A stretch of DNA of 64,000 nt from Malurus cyaneus samueli (Eukaryota > Chordata > Aves > Passeriformes > Maluridae), in the NCBI GenBank assembly GCA_009741485.1, contig CM019218.1, forward strand, positions 31,580,898 to 31,644,897, written 5' to 3'. The position numbers and the translations under genes are program-made. This document shows positions 50,966 through 63,600 of this stretch, one piece after another; position 1 is the first letter of the stretch, and each line of letters begins with the position of its first letter. A model generated the notes under the pieces. That model worked only from the letters and a program-made list of their open reading frames with translations, was not told the origin of the DNA and did not search any database.

Positions 50966-51981
50966 AAATGATCCCACCACGACTGCGTAGGTGATCAAAT
51001 GAAAAAATTGACCATTTCCTCAAGCGCTGCATGGCAAAAAGGAAGGCCACTTAATGATGCTGCTGTGACATGTGACATGGCAGCACTTTGGAAGACCAGC
51101 CTTCCCAAACTAAGCACATACTGGGAGACAACCCAAGGCTCACAGTGGTGACTCCATGGTGCAGACCCAGGAGAAGCAGAAAAGGAGAGGCAACATGCAA
51201 CTGTCACAACATCCTGCCTGAATCCTGAAGGGAAGGAATAGTGTCTCATTACCTATCAAGGCAGGCTTAATAAGTTTGTCTCCAGCAGTCTGTACAAAAT
51301 GAGATGACAGCCCTTCTGGTATTAAATGCTGTGCCTAACACACACATAGATAAGGGACTTCAGGTTTCCACATGGTGTTACCAAAGATCAGCCACGCTGA
51401 CTTTGCAAAGAGGCCATTGAATATCAGCTCAACACAGCAGCATCTCTCAAGAGGCAGTGCCTTCCTCAACCACAAGCAACACTATGGAAGGCTCAGGGCA
51501 AATGGCTATAATTCTAGTAGCCTGCAGGTCCTGCAAGTAACAAAGGCACATACTAAAGTACTTCTTTTCACCTAAGCCTTAACTTGGTACAGCCACTGCA
51601 ACTGACAGGGCCACAGCAGAACTTCATTGCCTAGCTGGCATATCAACTAGCTATTTTAACTTGTGTGTCATCCCAAACTCTCTAAAATAAAATTTAGACA
51701 AATTTCCATATGAACTTGAAGAGTTTTAAACAGAGGAAACAATTTAAACAGAGAAAATTTAAATTAAAATTTATGAGTTGATAGGGGTTCTCTTGATAAT
51801 GGAGAAAGAAAACCCTTTAAAACTCAATTCATTTTTTGCTTCTGGCTCTTAATGATTTCTTTATTGCTTAGACATGATAAAGCAGCAGGGTCAATCATTC
51901 TTCTACATTTTCATACCTTCAAGAACCTAACATTTATTTCCATTCAAATCGTTTAAAGAAAAAGTTTTCAGTCATCTTGCC

Positions 51982-52012
<31 letters not shown>

Positions 52013-55000
52013 TTTGATTGATTGATTTTTTTAGTCAACAAGAGAGCTAGGATTACACTTCAGCTGCTTAGGTTATATGTGGCCGTCATTAGGGCAGGAG
52101 TTCAGAAATAACAAATGTATTGAAAAGGAGGCAGCACAATCAAATATTTGAGGCTTGATAAATTCCCTTCTCAGCATTTGACAGCATTCAAAATTACATG
52201 GTTTGACTTATAGCTATCCAACACTCAAACACACCCATACAGAGACATACACACACTGCACAGGACCAAATTTCCATAATAATGGCATTGTTTCAAGCCC
52301 CCTCATCTCAGCCTGCTTTCTCTTTTTCTTCCACCCAAAAGTGAGTAAGGAAACTTTGACTGTGTTAGTCTAGAAAGAATCACAGAGGCAATAAGCAAGA
52401 CCCGCTGGCAGGATCCATTTCCCTCTTGTTCTGTAACACTCACATCAACTCATCATTTTATAGTCCCACATATTTTAGGGAAAGCCTCTCAAAGACAACC
52501 CTGAGAAGATTTATTTTATCTTGCTATATCTAAGTGAAGACCTGTTCTCCATTTGTTTCCAGGGAAAGTGTTTATCCTTGGCCCCGAGGATGTGGTAGGT
52601 GGCAGTGCCTCTCCTACAGTTTAATCTCAGGGATGCTGTGTAATCCAGTGCTCCTCAGATTAATTCAGCCTTTGCTACCCCTCAGGAGGCCGACCCACAA
52701 ACTGCTCACAGATCACCTGCTGCTGCACAATGCCACACTGAGTTTTTTAGGGTGTGTGATGGAGAATAAGCTGAGAGCACGAACTGAAGCTTTTGCTCTC
52801 CTCAGTTTACATAGATCAGTGCATTTCCGTGGCTGCAGTTCTGCAGATCCTTAGCACACGTGCATAGCCACGGCAAAGTTTAGCACTGCCTTACACGTTT
52901 GAAAGAAGCTGTTAAATAATTTCCCTCCTCCATGAGTCAAAGAATCTTATCAAAGGGACTCCGTGAGAAGGCTGGGAAGGTTAAGGCAGTGAGGTGGGTG
53001 TACTGGTGTAGAAACATTACACCAGCATGGAAACTAGAGCCCAAGTTCTGCTTTTCCTAGGCAAGGATCTGATCAGTAGGCTGAGTGGGGAGCACGTAAT
53101 TTCTCATTGGTTTTTGACTCCCTCAGTGTTGCCTACTGACTGAGTCTCCCTGCTTTCCTCTCTGTTCTGTAGTGGGCTTGGAGGACTCTTGGTTCCACCA
53201 AGAGTGTGCAGGGGGTGTCAGTACCTCATGGTGGATCCCCTCAGTGGCAAGGCATCTAAGAGGCAGAGCCTCAAACATTCAGCCAGAAAATGCTCTGGTC
53301 ATTTGGTGACCCAGTGTCTTCAGACAGCCTTGTACCAAACAATACTGTGACTCCTGCCCTCTGGGCCAGCAAAACTGGCCAAACTGTACCAAACACCCTA
53401 TCCACCCATTTTCCCAAACTGGGCTGAATACATCGTTTGTTGGAATAGTAGCATTATTGGTGTGAACTCCAAATTCAGATCTAAATCACCTCTAATTTGT
53501 TTGTAGCCTAAATATTTGTTCAAAGTTATTTTTCTGCATTCAGCTTTAAAAGCAGAAAAGGAAGAAAATATTAAACCCACCCACTACTGCTTCCAAGTTT
53601 CTACAGCTGCTACAACCTGCACCTCAGAAAGGAGCTGGCATAATGCCGCAACTGACTTGTGTTCACTGAATTTACAGGCCAAGGACTGATTAGTGAAAAT
53701 TACCTCCACATTTCCAGACCGAAATTCCATTCCTATAATTCCTGGAGGTGTGAACAAAGGAATAAAAAGGAAGTGAATAAAGATACGTGTTATCTGATGT
53801 GATCTCCCTCCTTGTTAGGCTTATTAGTTTGATTAAGTGCTATGTTGAGACACTACACTAATTCTAGCTTCAAAAGAAATTAATCTCTGCTAGCCACATG
53901 GTCTCCACAGCCACTGGGGTAGTAGGTTTTATTCCCAGCAGGCCTCTGATGCAGAAGTAAAAGGCACATTAATGCATCAGGTGGGGGCACCATTTTAAGC
54001 ACACTACAAATGTCTTGTCTATGTTCTAGGCCGTCGCTGGGTCAAAACCCACAATGTCAAGTGACCTACACATACATGATTTCTGGACTGCCTTTTTGTT
54101 TATTAGTGTCTGTGCCCCAAGGATGCACCTGGTCCTGCTCAATGTGATTTGTTTTAACCCAAGTGAAGCAACTATATGGGTACGCTCTGACCTTCTATCA
54201 CACTTTTCAAAGACAAGAAGTCTTTCATTGGCCAGCAAATGAGAAAAAGGGAGTATAGCTTGGAGTGAGATGGCTCATGGGCTTACTCTGTGGTACCCCA
54301 AATCTGCTGGCCTTTCACTGACGGGCCTTCTTCAAGCAAAGAAGTCTCTTCGCTTCAACACCTGCTCGAAGCAAAGTAGAACCCATTCTGTTTTAGGCAG
54401 GAGAGCGTAACCACAAACCTAACATTGTTCTGCACTTTCTCCACAGAAAATCAGCTTGAGGCTCAGTTAAGGAGACTAATCTGCATGGCCCATCTTCCCA
54501 AAAAGGCCAGATCAGGACAGCTGATCCCCTTCCAGCTCTGACAGCGGCTGAAGCCAGCCAACAGGAGCTTCTCTTCCTTTAATAGGAAGAGCACATACTT
54601 CTAATCAAACATCAGGATTGTGTATATTAGCTGGATTAAATGGTTTAGTGGGCTAAGACAGAAGGTGCTATCAAATTAGGACATCCCTACTTCATAGAAT
54701 TTAGTATATTAACATCCCTCCAGGTACAGTATTGGTACAAATTTTTCCCTTCTCTGCAGTCAGATGCAAGTCTGCACAATTCTTCCTGTGATAGGTCAAG
54801 TGATTAGCTTTTAACAAAAGGAACCTAGGCACTTAATACTCGGGAGTTTTAGCACCAGGCTCACACCTCTGTCCTTCTCCCTACTCAGCTAAGGGATTTT
54901 TCTCATTCCTCACTAATGTTAACAACAGTTACTTAGAGCAATTAGACATTATCGCCTCTCTTGTCTTTATTACTTCCTAGCTCAGTATCAGCTACTTAGT

Positions 55001-55790
55001 AGGTAATAAAAAAAAAAAAAAGCTGAATTAATAGGATGGGTGCTGCTTCCCTTCTTTATTCTGTGTGAAAACACTGGGTCATGGAGCCACACAGGCAGGC
55101 TTACCATTATTGCCATTTGCCGTGGTATTTTATAAGGGGAAAAACCACAGGTAGTAAATGAACAGACACACAGATCATAGCGAAAGTGACGTGGGGAATA
55201 TGGGTAGACCATAGAGTCATAAAGGCTGGAATGATTTCAGGTCCAGCAGAATAGCTTTGCAGCTGTGCCTGTGCTGTGAGCTAGCTGCCACACAGACCTG
55301 CCGGTTGCACAGGCAAGCCTCCTGTGAAAATTAAACCCCATGTCTACTGAGCAGCTCTTGCATGCCTGGGAATAATCGTTGTGAACCTTTCATCTAGGGA
55401 TTGCAACAAAGTCCTGTGTTCTCTGTGTTTGGTGATCAGAAAGAGGCTTTCCCATATTTGCCCAGCCAAGTAAAACCTCATCCTTTCCCTTCTCCACCTT
55501 AACTCTCCATTAACCCTTAGCTTTAGTACAGGACCTCGGAGAATGATATATTTTCCTCCTATCCCCTGGTCCCCAGTATTTCTAAGCCTCAATTTGTCAC
55601 TCCCAAGAGGGAAGGGACAAGAGCTTTGAGCTCTTAAATCCTGCTGTCGGCTCTTGCCTGAAAGAGGTAAGTAGGGAAACTGATGGAAAGCTGAAAAAAG
55701 GAGCCTGTCCCTTGCCAGCATTCACCTGTAATGGATGCAAAATGTGGGATTAAACACCAAAACCAGACCCGAGAACAGAAATGAATGTAG
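50966..55790. other. Intron sequence next to the coding exon
   Basis: No gene other than the SLC8A3 donor at its right edge. The block 51640-52080 is AT-rich and includes a near-duplicate of about 15 bases (TTTAAACAGAGGAAA and TTTAAACAGAGAAAA, around 51725 and 51743). An A run of 13 or more lies near 55009-55021. Confidence 0.5.
51982..52009 (+). repeat. Poly(A) tract, 28 bases
   Basis: Twenty-eight consecutive A residues are followed by GCTTTTGATTGATTGATT and a T run. No retrocopy or target-site duplication is visible upstream, so I call it a simple repeat. Confidence 0.95.
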
Positions 55791-55797
55791 TACTTAC
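55791..55797 (-). other. Splice donor after the SLC8A3 coding exon
   Basis: The minus strand reads GTAAGTA at 55797-55791, a near-ideal donor. It interrupts the valine codon of the NDETV motif after two bases (phase 2), where NCX genes switch to the mutually exclusive exons of the CBD2 region. Reading through the donor gives a TAA at 55796-55794, so retention of this intron would truncate the protein at once. Confidence 0.93.
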
Positions 55798-57563
55798 ACA
55801 GTTTCGTCATTCTTGAACTCCAACTCTCCGTAAGTGTCTTCAAAGTCTTCTCCACCTCCTTTCGCTGTCCCTTCCACTGTCCTAAATGGCACTATGACTG
55901 TACCCCGCGCACCTGATGTCCTTAGGACTTTGACTTCCATCACACCAATGCTCTCACTGACATGTATAATGTCACACTCAAATGTGAAGATGCCAGCGTG
56001 GTCATCATCCAGGATAGTCACTGTGGCCACACAAGGAGAAGCCAATATGGCCTTTGGGTACGGGGAGTTACCGAGCTCTGGAGGTTCCTCAGTCTCCACC
56101 ACACGGAGGTTACTGAGCCGCACAAAGAAATGCTCATCTTCTTCGAATATGTCATCGTCAATAATTCCCACTGAGAACTCCTTCTGGGTCTCCCCAGATT
56201 TCAAGACAACAGTGCCCTCTGTGAACTCATAGTCAGCACCAGCATTGGCAGAGCCATCCTCTGTTTTATAGTCCACATAGATGGTCTTGGACACGTCCCC
56301 TCCTTTCCGCACCACTGTCAGGAGAACGGCGCCACAGTTCTCCAGACACTGGTAGGAGCATGGGTCAAAATAAATTTTGGAGATGAATTCCTCGGGTTCC
56401 TCTGGCCGCACCTCATGCAAGCTGGTGGTTCTCTTGGCTTGCTCAGCTGCGTGCTTCTTCAGAATATTGCCAGCTCCCGTCATCATTCTGGTTGCTTGAA
56501 TGCGATAAAAGGCTCTGCTCTTCTGCTGATGAGACAAGGCATAGTAGTTGGCCATCTCCACCAGCTGGTCCAAGTCCTTTTCTGGGTGCTTTTGCTTCAG
56601 GTCCTTTAGGATCCGGATCATCTCTTTGCGAGATTCATCTACCTCCTTCCCCTCCATAGTCACTAAGTTCCCATCTAGAAAATGAGAGTTCATCATCTTG
56701 CCATCCATCTCGATTCCCTTAGGGTGATCACCTTCTGATTCGATGATAATGCCCCTGTGCTTGTCGGTACGGTATTTTTTGTGCATATACTTATAGAAAA
56801 GCAGACGTCTATCTGCTATCCAAGCCAGAACGACACAAAGTGGAAAGAAAAAAAGAGTGAGCAGGCCTTCCCAAACCTGAACCACACCTGGAGAGAAGAC
56901 AGCGAGGATCATGTACAACCAGATGTAAGCAAAGATGCTCCATGCAGCTGTGACAAAGAAAACCCTCAGGTGTTTTATCTTCCTGGTTTCCCCATCAGGG
57001 ATCACATAGACACAGATGGCAATGATGATAAACATATTGAAAGCAGCGCTGCCAACAATTGTCGATGGCCCCAGGTCTCCAGCTATGAATCCATGCCCAC
57101 ACACTTCTATCAGAGACAAGAGGATCTCAGGAGCAGAGGAGCCCAGAGCCATGAGGGTCAAGTTGGAAACAGTTTCATTCCAAATCCGAATGGTGGTCGT
57201 TGTGGTCTCTCCATTGGGTTTCTTAATTGTTATTTCTTTCTCCTGTGATGTAATGACCTCTATAGATGCCATGAAACGATCTGCAATGATGGAGACTCCA
57301 AGGAACATGTAGATTAGCGCTACAAAGTATACGATAACACGGGCAATTTTGTCCCCAAGGGATGGGTTTTCTGGGTACCATATTGGCAGGATAACACCCT
57401 CCTTGCAGTCAAAAGATCCTGAACACGAGCTGTTTTGTACTGTACTGGTTGAGTCTCCCGTCAGGCCAGCATCCACCTGCAAACCATGCAAAAACAGCAC
57501 AAAAGTAACCAGCCCAAAATGGAGGAAGGCCGAGGTGACAGGCTGCAAGCTTAACCACGCCAT
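55798..57563 (-). CDS. SLC8A3: Sodium/calcium exchanger 3 (NCX3), first coding exon, partial CDS
   Basis: This is the plasma-membrane Na+/Ca2+ antiporter that extrudes Ca2+ in neurons and skeletal muscle (family knowledge). Residues 1-30 form a hydrophobic signal peptide after MAWLSLQP; N44-S-S is a likely glycosylation site. Transmembrane helices start near residue 73. The alpha-1 repeat spans about 129-190 with GSSAPE at 141-146, the ion-binding core. The XIP autoinhibitory region (RRLLFYKYMHKKYR) is at 252-265. CBD1 covers about 393-521, with acidic calcium ligands at 469-477 (DDDIFEEDE) and DDDH at 519-522. CBD2 begins near 523 and is cut at residue 589. NCX3 is preferred over NCX1 and NCX2 because of the N-terminus, the DKHRGIIIESEGDHPKGIEMDGK segment and the DLKQKHPEKDLDQLVEMANYYAL stretch. 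I chose ATG 57563-57561 because it starts the family-typical MAWL N-terminus; the open frame runs further upstream but only through a TTG. The last codon is split (GT at the exon end). The rest of the protein, including alpha-2, is not in the window. Confidence 0.97.
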
Positions 57564-57609
57564 ACACAAGATGCAACTTCCACTGTGTAGATCCAAAAAG
57601 GCCGAGAAC
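57564..57609 (-). other. SLC8A3: SLC8A3 5' UTR portion of the first coding exon
   Basis: These 46 bases lie between the predicted splice acceptor and the ATG. The base at -3 of the ATG is T and +4 is G, so the start context is only moderate. There is no in-frame stop in the 46 bases; the frame stays open back to the acceptor. Whether translation could begin in an upstream exon therefore depends on sequence outside this window. The signal peptide directly after the ATG argues for the annotated start. Confidence 0.8.
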
Positions 57610-57660
57610 CTGAAACAAACAAAACAGAGAGGGGGGAGGGAAGCATGAGAGAGAAGGAAG
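57610..57660 (-). other. Splice acceptor and polypyrimidine tract before the SLC8A3 coding exon
   Basis: Read on the minus strand, a long C/T-rich run ends in TTTGTTTCAG, with AG at 57611-57610. The exon then begins at 57609. The pyrimidine tract is strong, with little interruption for about 45 bases. It sits 46 bases before the ATG, which fits the family gene structure in which the start codon lies near the 5' end of exon 2. Confidence 0.85.
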
Positions 57661-60600
57661 ATGTAACATTTACAAAACGCACTTCAGTGTCTCACCACTG
57701 AAGAGTACTGGCAGAGATGCATGGGTTGTCTCTGTGTCACTTTGAAGAAGGTATTTAGCAGGGACTCTAACAAACAGCAGCATTGACATGCCCTATAGAC
57801 GAAGATCAATTGCTAGGAAAGTAATTCAGAGGAAAAGTGTGTGTGGGTATATATATATAAAAAATGTATGCAATAGCTCGCTCTTGACCTACAGCATGTG
57901 CAACAGGAGAACAGAGTGCTCAGCTGACACTCACCTAAAGATGCCATGGTGATGCCCAGCACACAGCACTTCAACTCAGCACAAGAAGTCAACCCTAAGG
58001 ACTTCCCTGCCTCACCACCCAGGAAATAAAACAAGTCAAGCAATTTCTAGCAACACAAAAGGTACCATTTAAGGCCAATGAGCAATCTCCAAATGAAGTC
58101 CATTTGTAGGACGTAATTGAGTTATAAATTATGGAGAACCTTAGCAGCCAAATCAGCCCCACAAACAGCCCCTCCTAATAGGCTGCAGGAGGGTCCTCGG
58201 GCTCCCCTCCCCCAGGCTTCTGAGGAACCAGGACCCCATTTTAGAAGGTAAAGATATCAACACAGAAATAGGGCAGAAGACTCATGCTCAGCAAAGTGCC
58301 AAAGGCCATTTATCAGTAGCCTTTCCTCTGCCATCTGGACAGTCACATCTTACATCAATAATTCTGCTTTTAAATGGTCACAGAAGCCCACAAAAAATGC
58401 CCCATTTAGGAAAACTTGTGCTCACAAAACTCAGAAGACAGAGCAACATGCATGTACATACCAACATTCCCTCTGCATCCCTAAGAAACTGATATATTTT
58501 CAAATATCTTCTTCTAAAATAAAAGTAATCTCTAACCTAAAATACCATACAAAAACAATGGAGCTGATCTTTGCATCACACAGATTTGGCATATAACTGT
58601 TCAGTAATAACTCCTATTACTTACAGACTACATTGCTGTAGGGCTTTGCACCGCTTAAAATTGGATTCTGAGCCCTTCACATTATCGTGGATCATACTAT
58701 TCTCCTTCCTTCGTAGCAGGCCTCTGGAAGAATTTGGTCTCGATCTTAACTGACAAATCACATTCGTGAGTCCAGACACAGGCAAGTATCTCACAGGAAA
58801 CATCAAACTTAATAGTGGCATTATCTACAGCACTTGGAAGGTTCAAAAGCCTTAACTCCCACTAACTTTCATTGAGGTTTGTTCTGCCAAATGAGCAGGC
58901 CTGGGATTCATTTCCCCTACTGTAACTACCCAAATTTCGGGCAGCAAGTCAAATGAAGTCTCTCAGGTTTCCTTTGTAGTCAGAGGAAAGAGACAGTCAT
59001 TTCCAGGGGACAATCCTTCCTGTCACACCCTGTTCTGACACCAAAGATGTATTAAAGATACACATCTCCAGAAGGGATTATGTCCCTTCCCACCTCTCTC
59101 CATTGTCTCAAGAGGGTGCCCAGCCTGGCAGTTTAGAGCAGATGCCTAAACTTCAGATGGCAGCAGTTCAGAGAGATGACCTGGCCCCTGAACACTCGGG
59201 GAGATTCCCCCCTTCTCTGAACTGTAAATATTCCAGGCAACATAATTATGCTATCAGCAGTAATAAATGCGTCTCAAATGGCTATTTTATCATCATGTTG
59301 TGTTGCTTGCCTATTTCCGAAAGCGTGTGCAATCTTCCCAATATCAACAAAAACGTTTTCAACTTTCAGATAAAAATCTATAAAGACAGCAAAACAGGAA
59401 GGAAAGCGTGAACAAGGACTGCAAATGAACAAAACTGTTCCTGACAAAGCACAGCAGAGGGGGGAGAATTGATAATGCAGTATCAGGATCACAAATCCAT
59501 ATCTGACACCCTTGATATTAAAAAACAATACAGCTCTTCATGCCATGTGGACTAATTCAGAAGAGCGAGATTCTCCCATGTTCACCTACATACCTTCCCA
59601 TTTCCATGCCTACTTATCTATCCTCCAGTCTCCCCTAGCACTGGTGGCTGACTGAGCTGAGGGATCAGAGAGACTTCAGCCCCAGTGAGGCTGTTAGCCT
59701 GCCCCAGCCCTTGCCTTGAAGTGTCACTGAAATGCCCCACTGCCTGCACAGCTCAGGGTCACCAGAGGACTGAGCTGCACAGCTCATATGACTGAGATTC
59801 AGTTTGATGCCCCCATTTTGTCCTCCTTCCCTCTCTGCATGGTATCTGCCTAGATTTCCAGCTGCAGGATGCCGGGAAATCCCAGAGAAAAGGCCAGTGA
59901 ACATGTGCAGGGTGACTGAGCTGCAAGCCCAAGACCTCTGGGCTGCAAGGTAGATGTGTGCACATGACAGCAAAGATGACACATTCCAGGTGCCTCTGAC
60001 GCAAGGTGCACACTGAGACCAGCTGCACAAGCACAGCAGCTCCAAAAACACCTCAGGCATATCAGATCATCCTTTTCCATACTCCAGCTGCTGGCAGGTA
60101 CCCACCAACCTCTCGACATTTTCAGCTCCCAGCTCCTGAACTAGGTGCTTTGTCTTCCAAGAGCAGCCATGTACAGAAAGAAGCAATGTCAAAAACATCT
60201 ATGTGACTCAAGCACCTAAATTTGGTTTCAAAAATTATTCAGGAGTCTAAGTATCACTTAAATTCAGAGCCTTCTCTAGGAATAGTGCGATGACTAAACT
60301 GCCCTCTGAAATAAATCACTGCTACCACCAACCTCCTTCTCCGTGGGACCAACTACTTCTGTAATTAACACTGACTACCTTCTGTAATGCCATGATGGTT
60401 TCTATTGCTAGGCATTCCTCAACACACTCCAGGACCTTGCCAGTTCTGCTTAAATTTTTAATTTGATTTTAAGTAGAAGGTAATTTTACTGTTATTTATC
60501 AAACTAATAGTAGATTATTTCAAAGACAGCGTCTACCAGGGTAGCTTCTATTTATGTGTTATGAGCTCCAAAGCTCAAGCTATGTGTTGCAACTAAAATC

Positions 60601-63600
60601 TCAGAATTTGGGAACATTTTGCTTCACTGGTTTTCACTTGTTTTGACATAATGGGGAGGTCACAATAATTTTTCTAAAATGATACAGTAATGACCCAGTC
60701 CTGCAATTCTTTGTCACAGATAAAACTCCCCAGTGGGATCAACAGGAACTTTGCTCACAGCCATGCTGTCTAATAAGATCTTAATATGTGTTCATTAACA
60801 TGAAAAACAGTAACCTAACAAGTCTGAAAAACACAGTGAAGCATTCTTATGGTCATCCCCCTATTGAGAACTGCTGCAAAAATGGCTTATTACAGAAAAA
60901 GAAACATTAAATTTTAAAGCTGCTCCTAATAAAATGTTGAGGTATCAGTGTAACACGCAAGTAACAGAGGATGGAAGTGTTAAAACTCACTCTGCAGCTC
61001 CGAGTCAGCAAGGTTGCTTACGCAAGGTACAAGTTCTTCCTCAGATATATCTACTAAAGTCAGTCCAAAAGCCAGTGGAGGGGAACTCTGTAGCTCCGGC
61101 CTGCCCAGAGTGCAGCAGACACATCCCTACTCCTCCTCAAGCAGCAGCATTGATCTCAGCAGAGCTGACTGTGACAGGAGCCAGCCTTCAGTGAGAGACC
61201 TGTTCTGAGCACCAAGCCCCCAGGTGAGCTTGCAGCACAATCCTGAGCCACTCCTAGGCACTCAGGAGGCGTCATGGTGTCATCCCTCTGACACCAGCAC
61301 GACAAAACACATCCACATCTGGCACAGAGCTGTCACTCCAGCGATGTCACTGCCCTGGCCCCGCAGGATGCAAACAATGGGAGGCTGCAGAAAGGTAGCT
61401 GGTACTGGGTGATCACAGGATCAGCATTTCCACCACCATCAATGCAAAAGAGAGACAAAGTGCTGGGAGCATCACTGCACCAGGATGAGCTAGCATTCAA
61501 CAGTGAGGCTCTGGGAAGTCACACAGCAGTTATCTTTGCAGAAGGATCTCCTTCTGCAAGAGTTGACAAGGGCCACATGATCTATAAATGCATAAATAGA
61601 ACCCATTAATAAAAATATGAGTCTTGAAATATTTCTGAAGACAGTCCAGAAGGCAGTATGGACAATGCTTGTCACAGTTAAGGTCCCTTCTAGCCCAAAC
61701 ACTCTATGGTTCTATAAGACAATTCCATGGTATTTAGAATAGGTGAGTTTCAGAAGACTGATGGTTTGTCTGCCGTGGACCTACAAAGCTGGCAAGGCTA
61801 TTTTGATCCCTTATAATTTAGCTTTTTGCATAAAGGTAAGGATATTTTCATAAGGAAGCATTCACAAGAAATTAAATCAAGAGGCAACACAACACACTGA
61901 TGGCTGATAACACATAACCTCTACATGCCAAGTTCCCCACATCACTGCTCATTAAATACAAAACCAAAGGCAATCCCCTAAGTCCCTATTAATTTCTTAC
62001 TTAGGCAAAATTCTCCTTAAACCATCACAAAAACCTTTGGATTTGACCTGCAAATAAGATTAGGTTTTCCGGCACCTCCCTCTCCTTCCCCCCTTCCTCC
62101 CACCTCCCAAACAAATGAGACACGGGAGTACATCTGTGGCCATCCATCCTCTCTCCCTGACTCCAGACTAGCCAGGAAAGGCAGCTGATTAGATCTCAGC
62201 ACTGCGTGGGGACCAGGCAGAGCCAGCCCAAGATCAAGATGGGCTTGACAAACACCTGTCCCATCTGAGCAGACACAGCTCTGCTACCGGCATCGTCTCA
62301 TAGCCCCGCTCCCAAGCTGGGGGAGACAGAAATAAGGCTCAGCTTAATAACATGACTTCACATTCCTCAGTTACAAAGCACATAAAAGCTTTTTGATTGA
62401 ACACACGGGTTTTTTATAAGCATGAGCAAAAATTGAAATTATAGCTTTCCTGCCAAAGAACACAAATAACTGAGTTCTCACAGAAGAGGTATTATACCTA
62501 ATGCACACTCCTCCCTCCCCCAAAATAAAAGCACGGCAAAATATTTAATACAAAACAAAGCCTATTTTTTCAATTGTCTCCATTGAAATGCTATTGAGCC
62601 CTGTGCTCATCACCACAAGAGTACTATCCAGAATGAAAGTTAAGATTTACCTGCAAGCCAAAAGCCACAGCAGTGTAATTAGATCCAATCTGTCTGACAA
62701 GAACAAATTTCCAACAAAGACCAAGCCTTAAACGGTCAGACTGATGGCACACACCCACCTATCTGAAACGAGCACATCCAAGGACCCCAAGCTGACTTCA
62801 CACAGGTTATGACACAGCAAAGACGTACTTTACCTCTGTACTACTGCACCAGCTAGGTTTTATGAGGGAAATAGCACCATAACTCATGTCTTGGCCATGA
62901 CAAATCCCCACAGTTCGGCCAGATGGAAAAGTTATGGCAGAGAGCTCTTGGTGCTTGTTGCTTTGCACTTCACAGTAAACATGCCAAAGCCCAGAATTAG
63001 CTGCCTATGGATTAATCCCCCTGGTATGTGTCAAAAGCAGCCTTTCTTTTCTCTCAAGACTGTGCAAAAAGCTAACATAAAAAACACTTCCAGCTCTCTT
63101 AGCAAGTCTTTAATATTTACAAACTGGTGTCTCTGCTAATTTGAGCAGTACCTACCATTCTAGCGTGGTAAATGAGTGTTAATTGACATAACGACCCAAG
63201 TCTACTAATTCCTTATAGGAATGCTGCAGCTACATGCAGTGATCCCAGGGGCTGCCTAAGCAGAGCACAAGTCTGTGTACAGCTAGGAGCAACCTCCAAA
63301 CATTCAATTTGCCCCGGGGAACCAGTCTCTGCTGTTTTTTTCTGTATTTTAGTATCCGTGATGCTCCTGGAAAAGCAGGGGTATAAATAGCTAACCCATA
63401 AAGATGCCTGTACTTAATTGTCCCCTTCCAATACCCCACTGACTGCACTTGACTGGCCAAGCATTTTATTTCTTTGCTCACACCGGGCCTGAAAAATATC
63501 TGTATAGGACAGATGGACATATGGATAGAGGAGCTGCAGTTTATGCTCTGTACCCAGACATGCCTAGGAGGTGGCAGACACTGCAGAAAACCTTCAGTGG

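Larger units (their letters stand above)
1..55790 (-). other. Large intron of SLC8A3 downstream of the first coding exon (inferred)
   Basis: No exon of any gene is recognised in this stretch. SLC8A3 genes of other vertebrates have a very long intron at this point (family knowledge), and no second gene interrupts it here, so I read the whole stretch as that intron. I looked in the minus-strand frames for the alternative CBD2 exons and for the alpha-2 repeat and saw neither. A nested noncoding RNA or a very short exon cannot be excluded by eye. Confidence 0.65.

Noticed and set aside
55210..55245. Possible CR1 3' tip on the minus strand
   Set aside because: Only about 30 bases resemble it, and the CCTTCC core is not clear.
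55834..56232. Plus-strand frame of 132 codons
   Set aside because: Antisense shadow of the SLC8A3 coding exon (CBD region).
56757..57248. Plus-strand frame of 163 codons
   Set aside because: Antisense shadow of the SLC8A3 coding exon.
57564..57596. Extended start of the exchanger at TTG 57596
   Set aside because: TTG is not a normal eukaryotic start; the family N-terminus MAWL begins at the ATG 57563.
63378..63392. TATA-box-like GTATAAATAG
   Set aside because: No initiator, GC-rich flank or transcript evidence; single motif in AT-rich intron is expected by chance.
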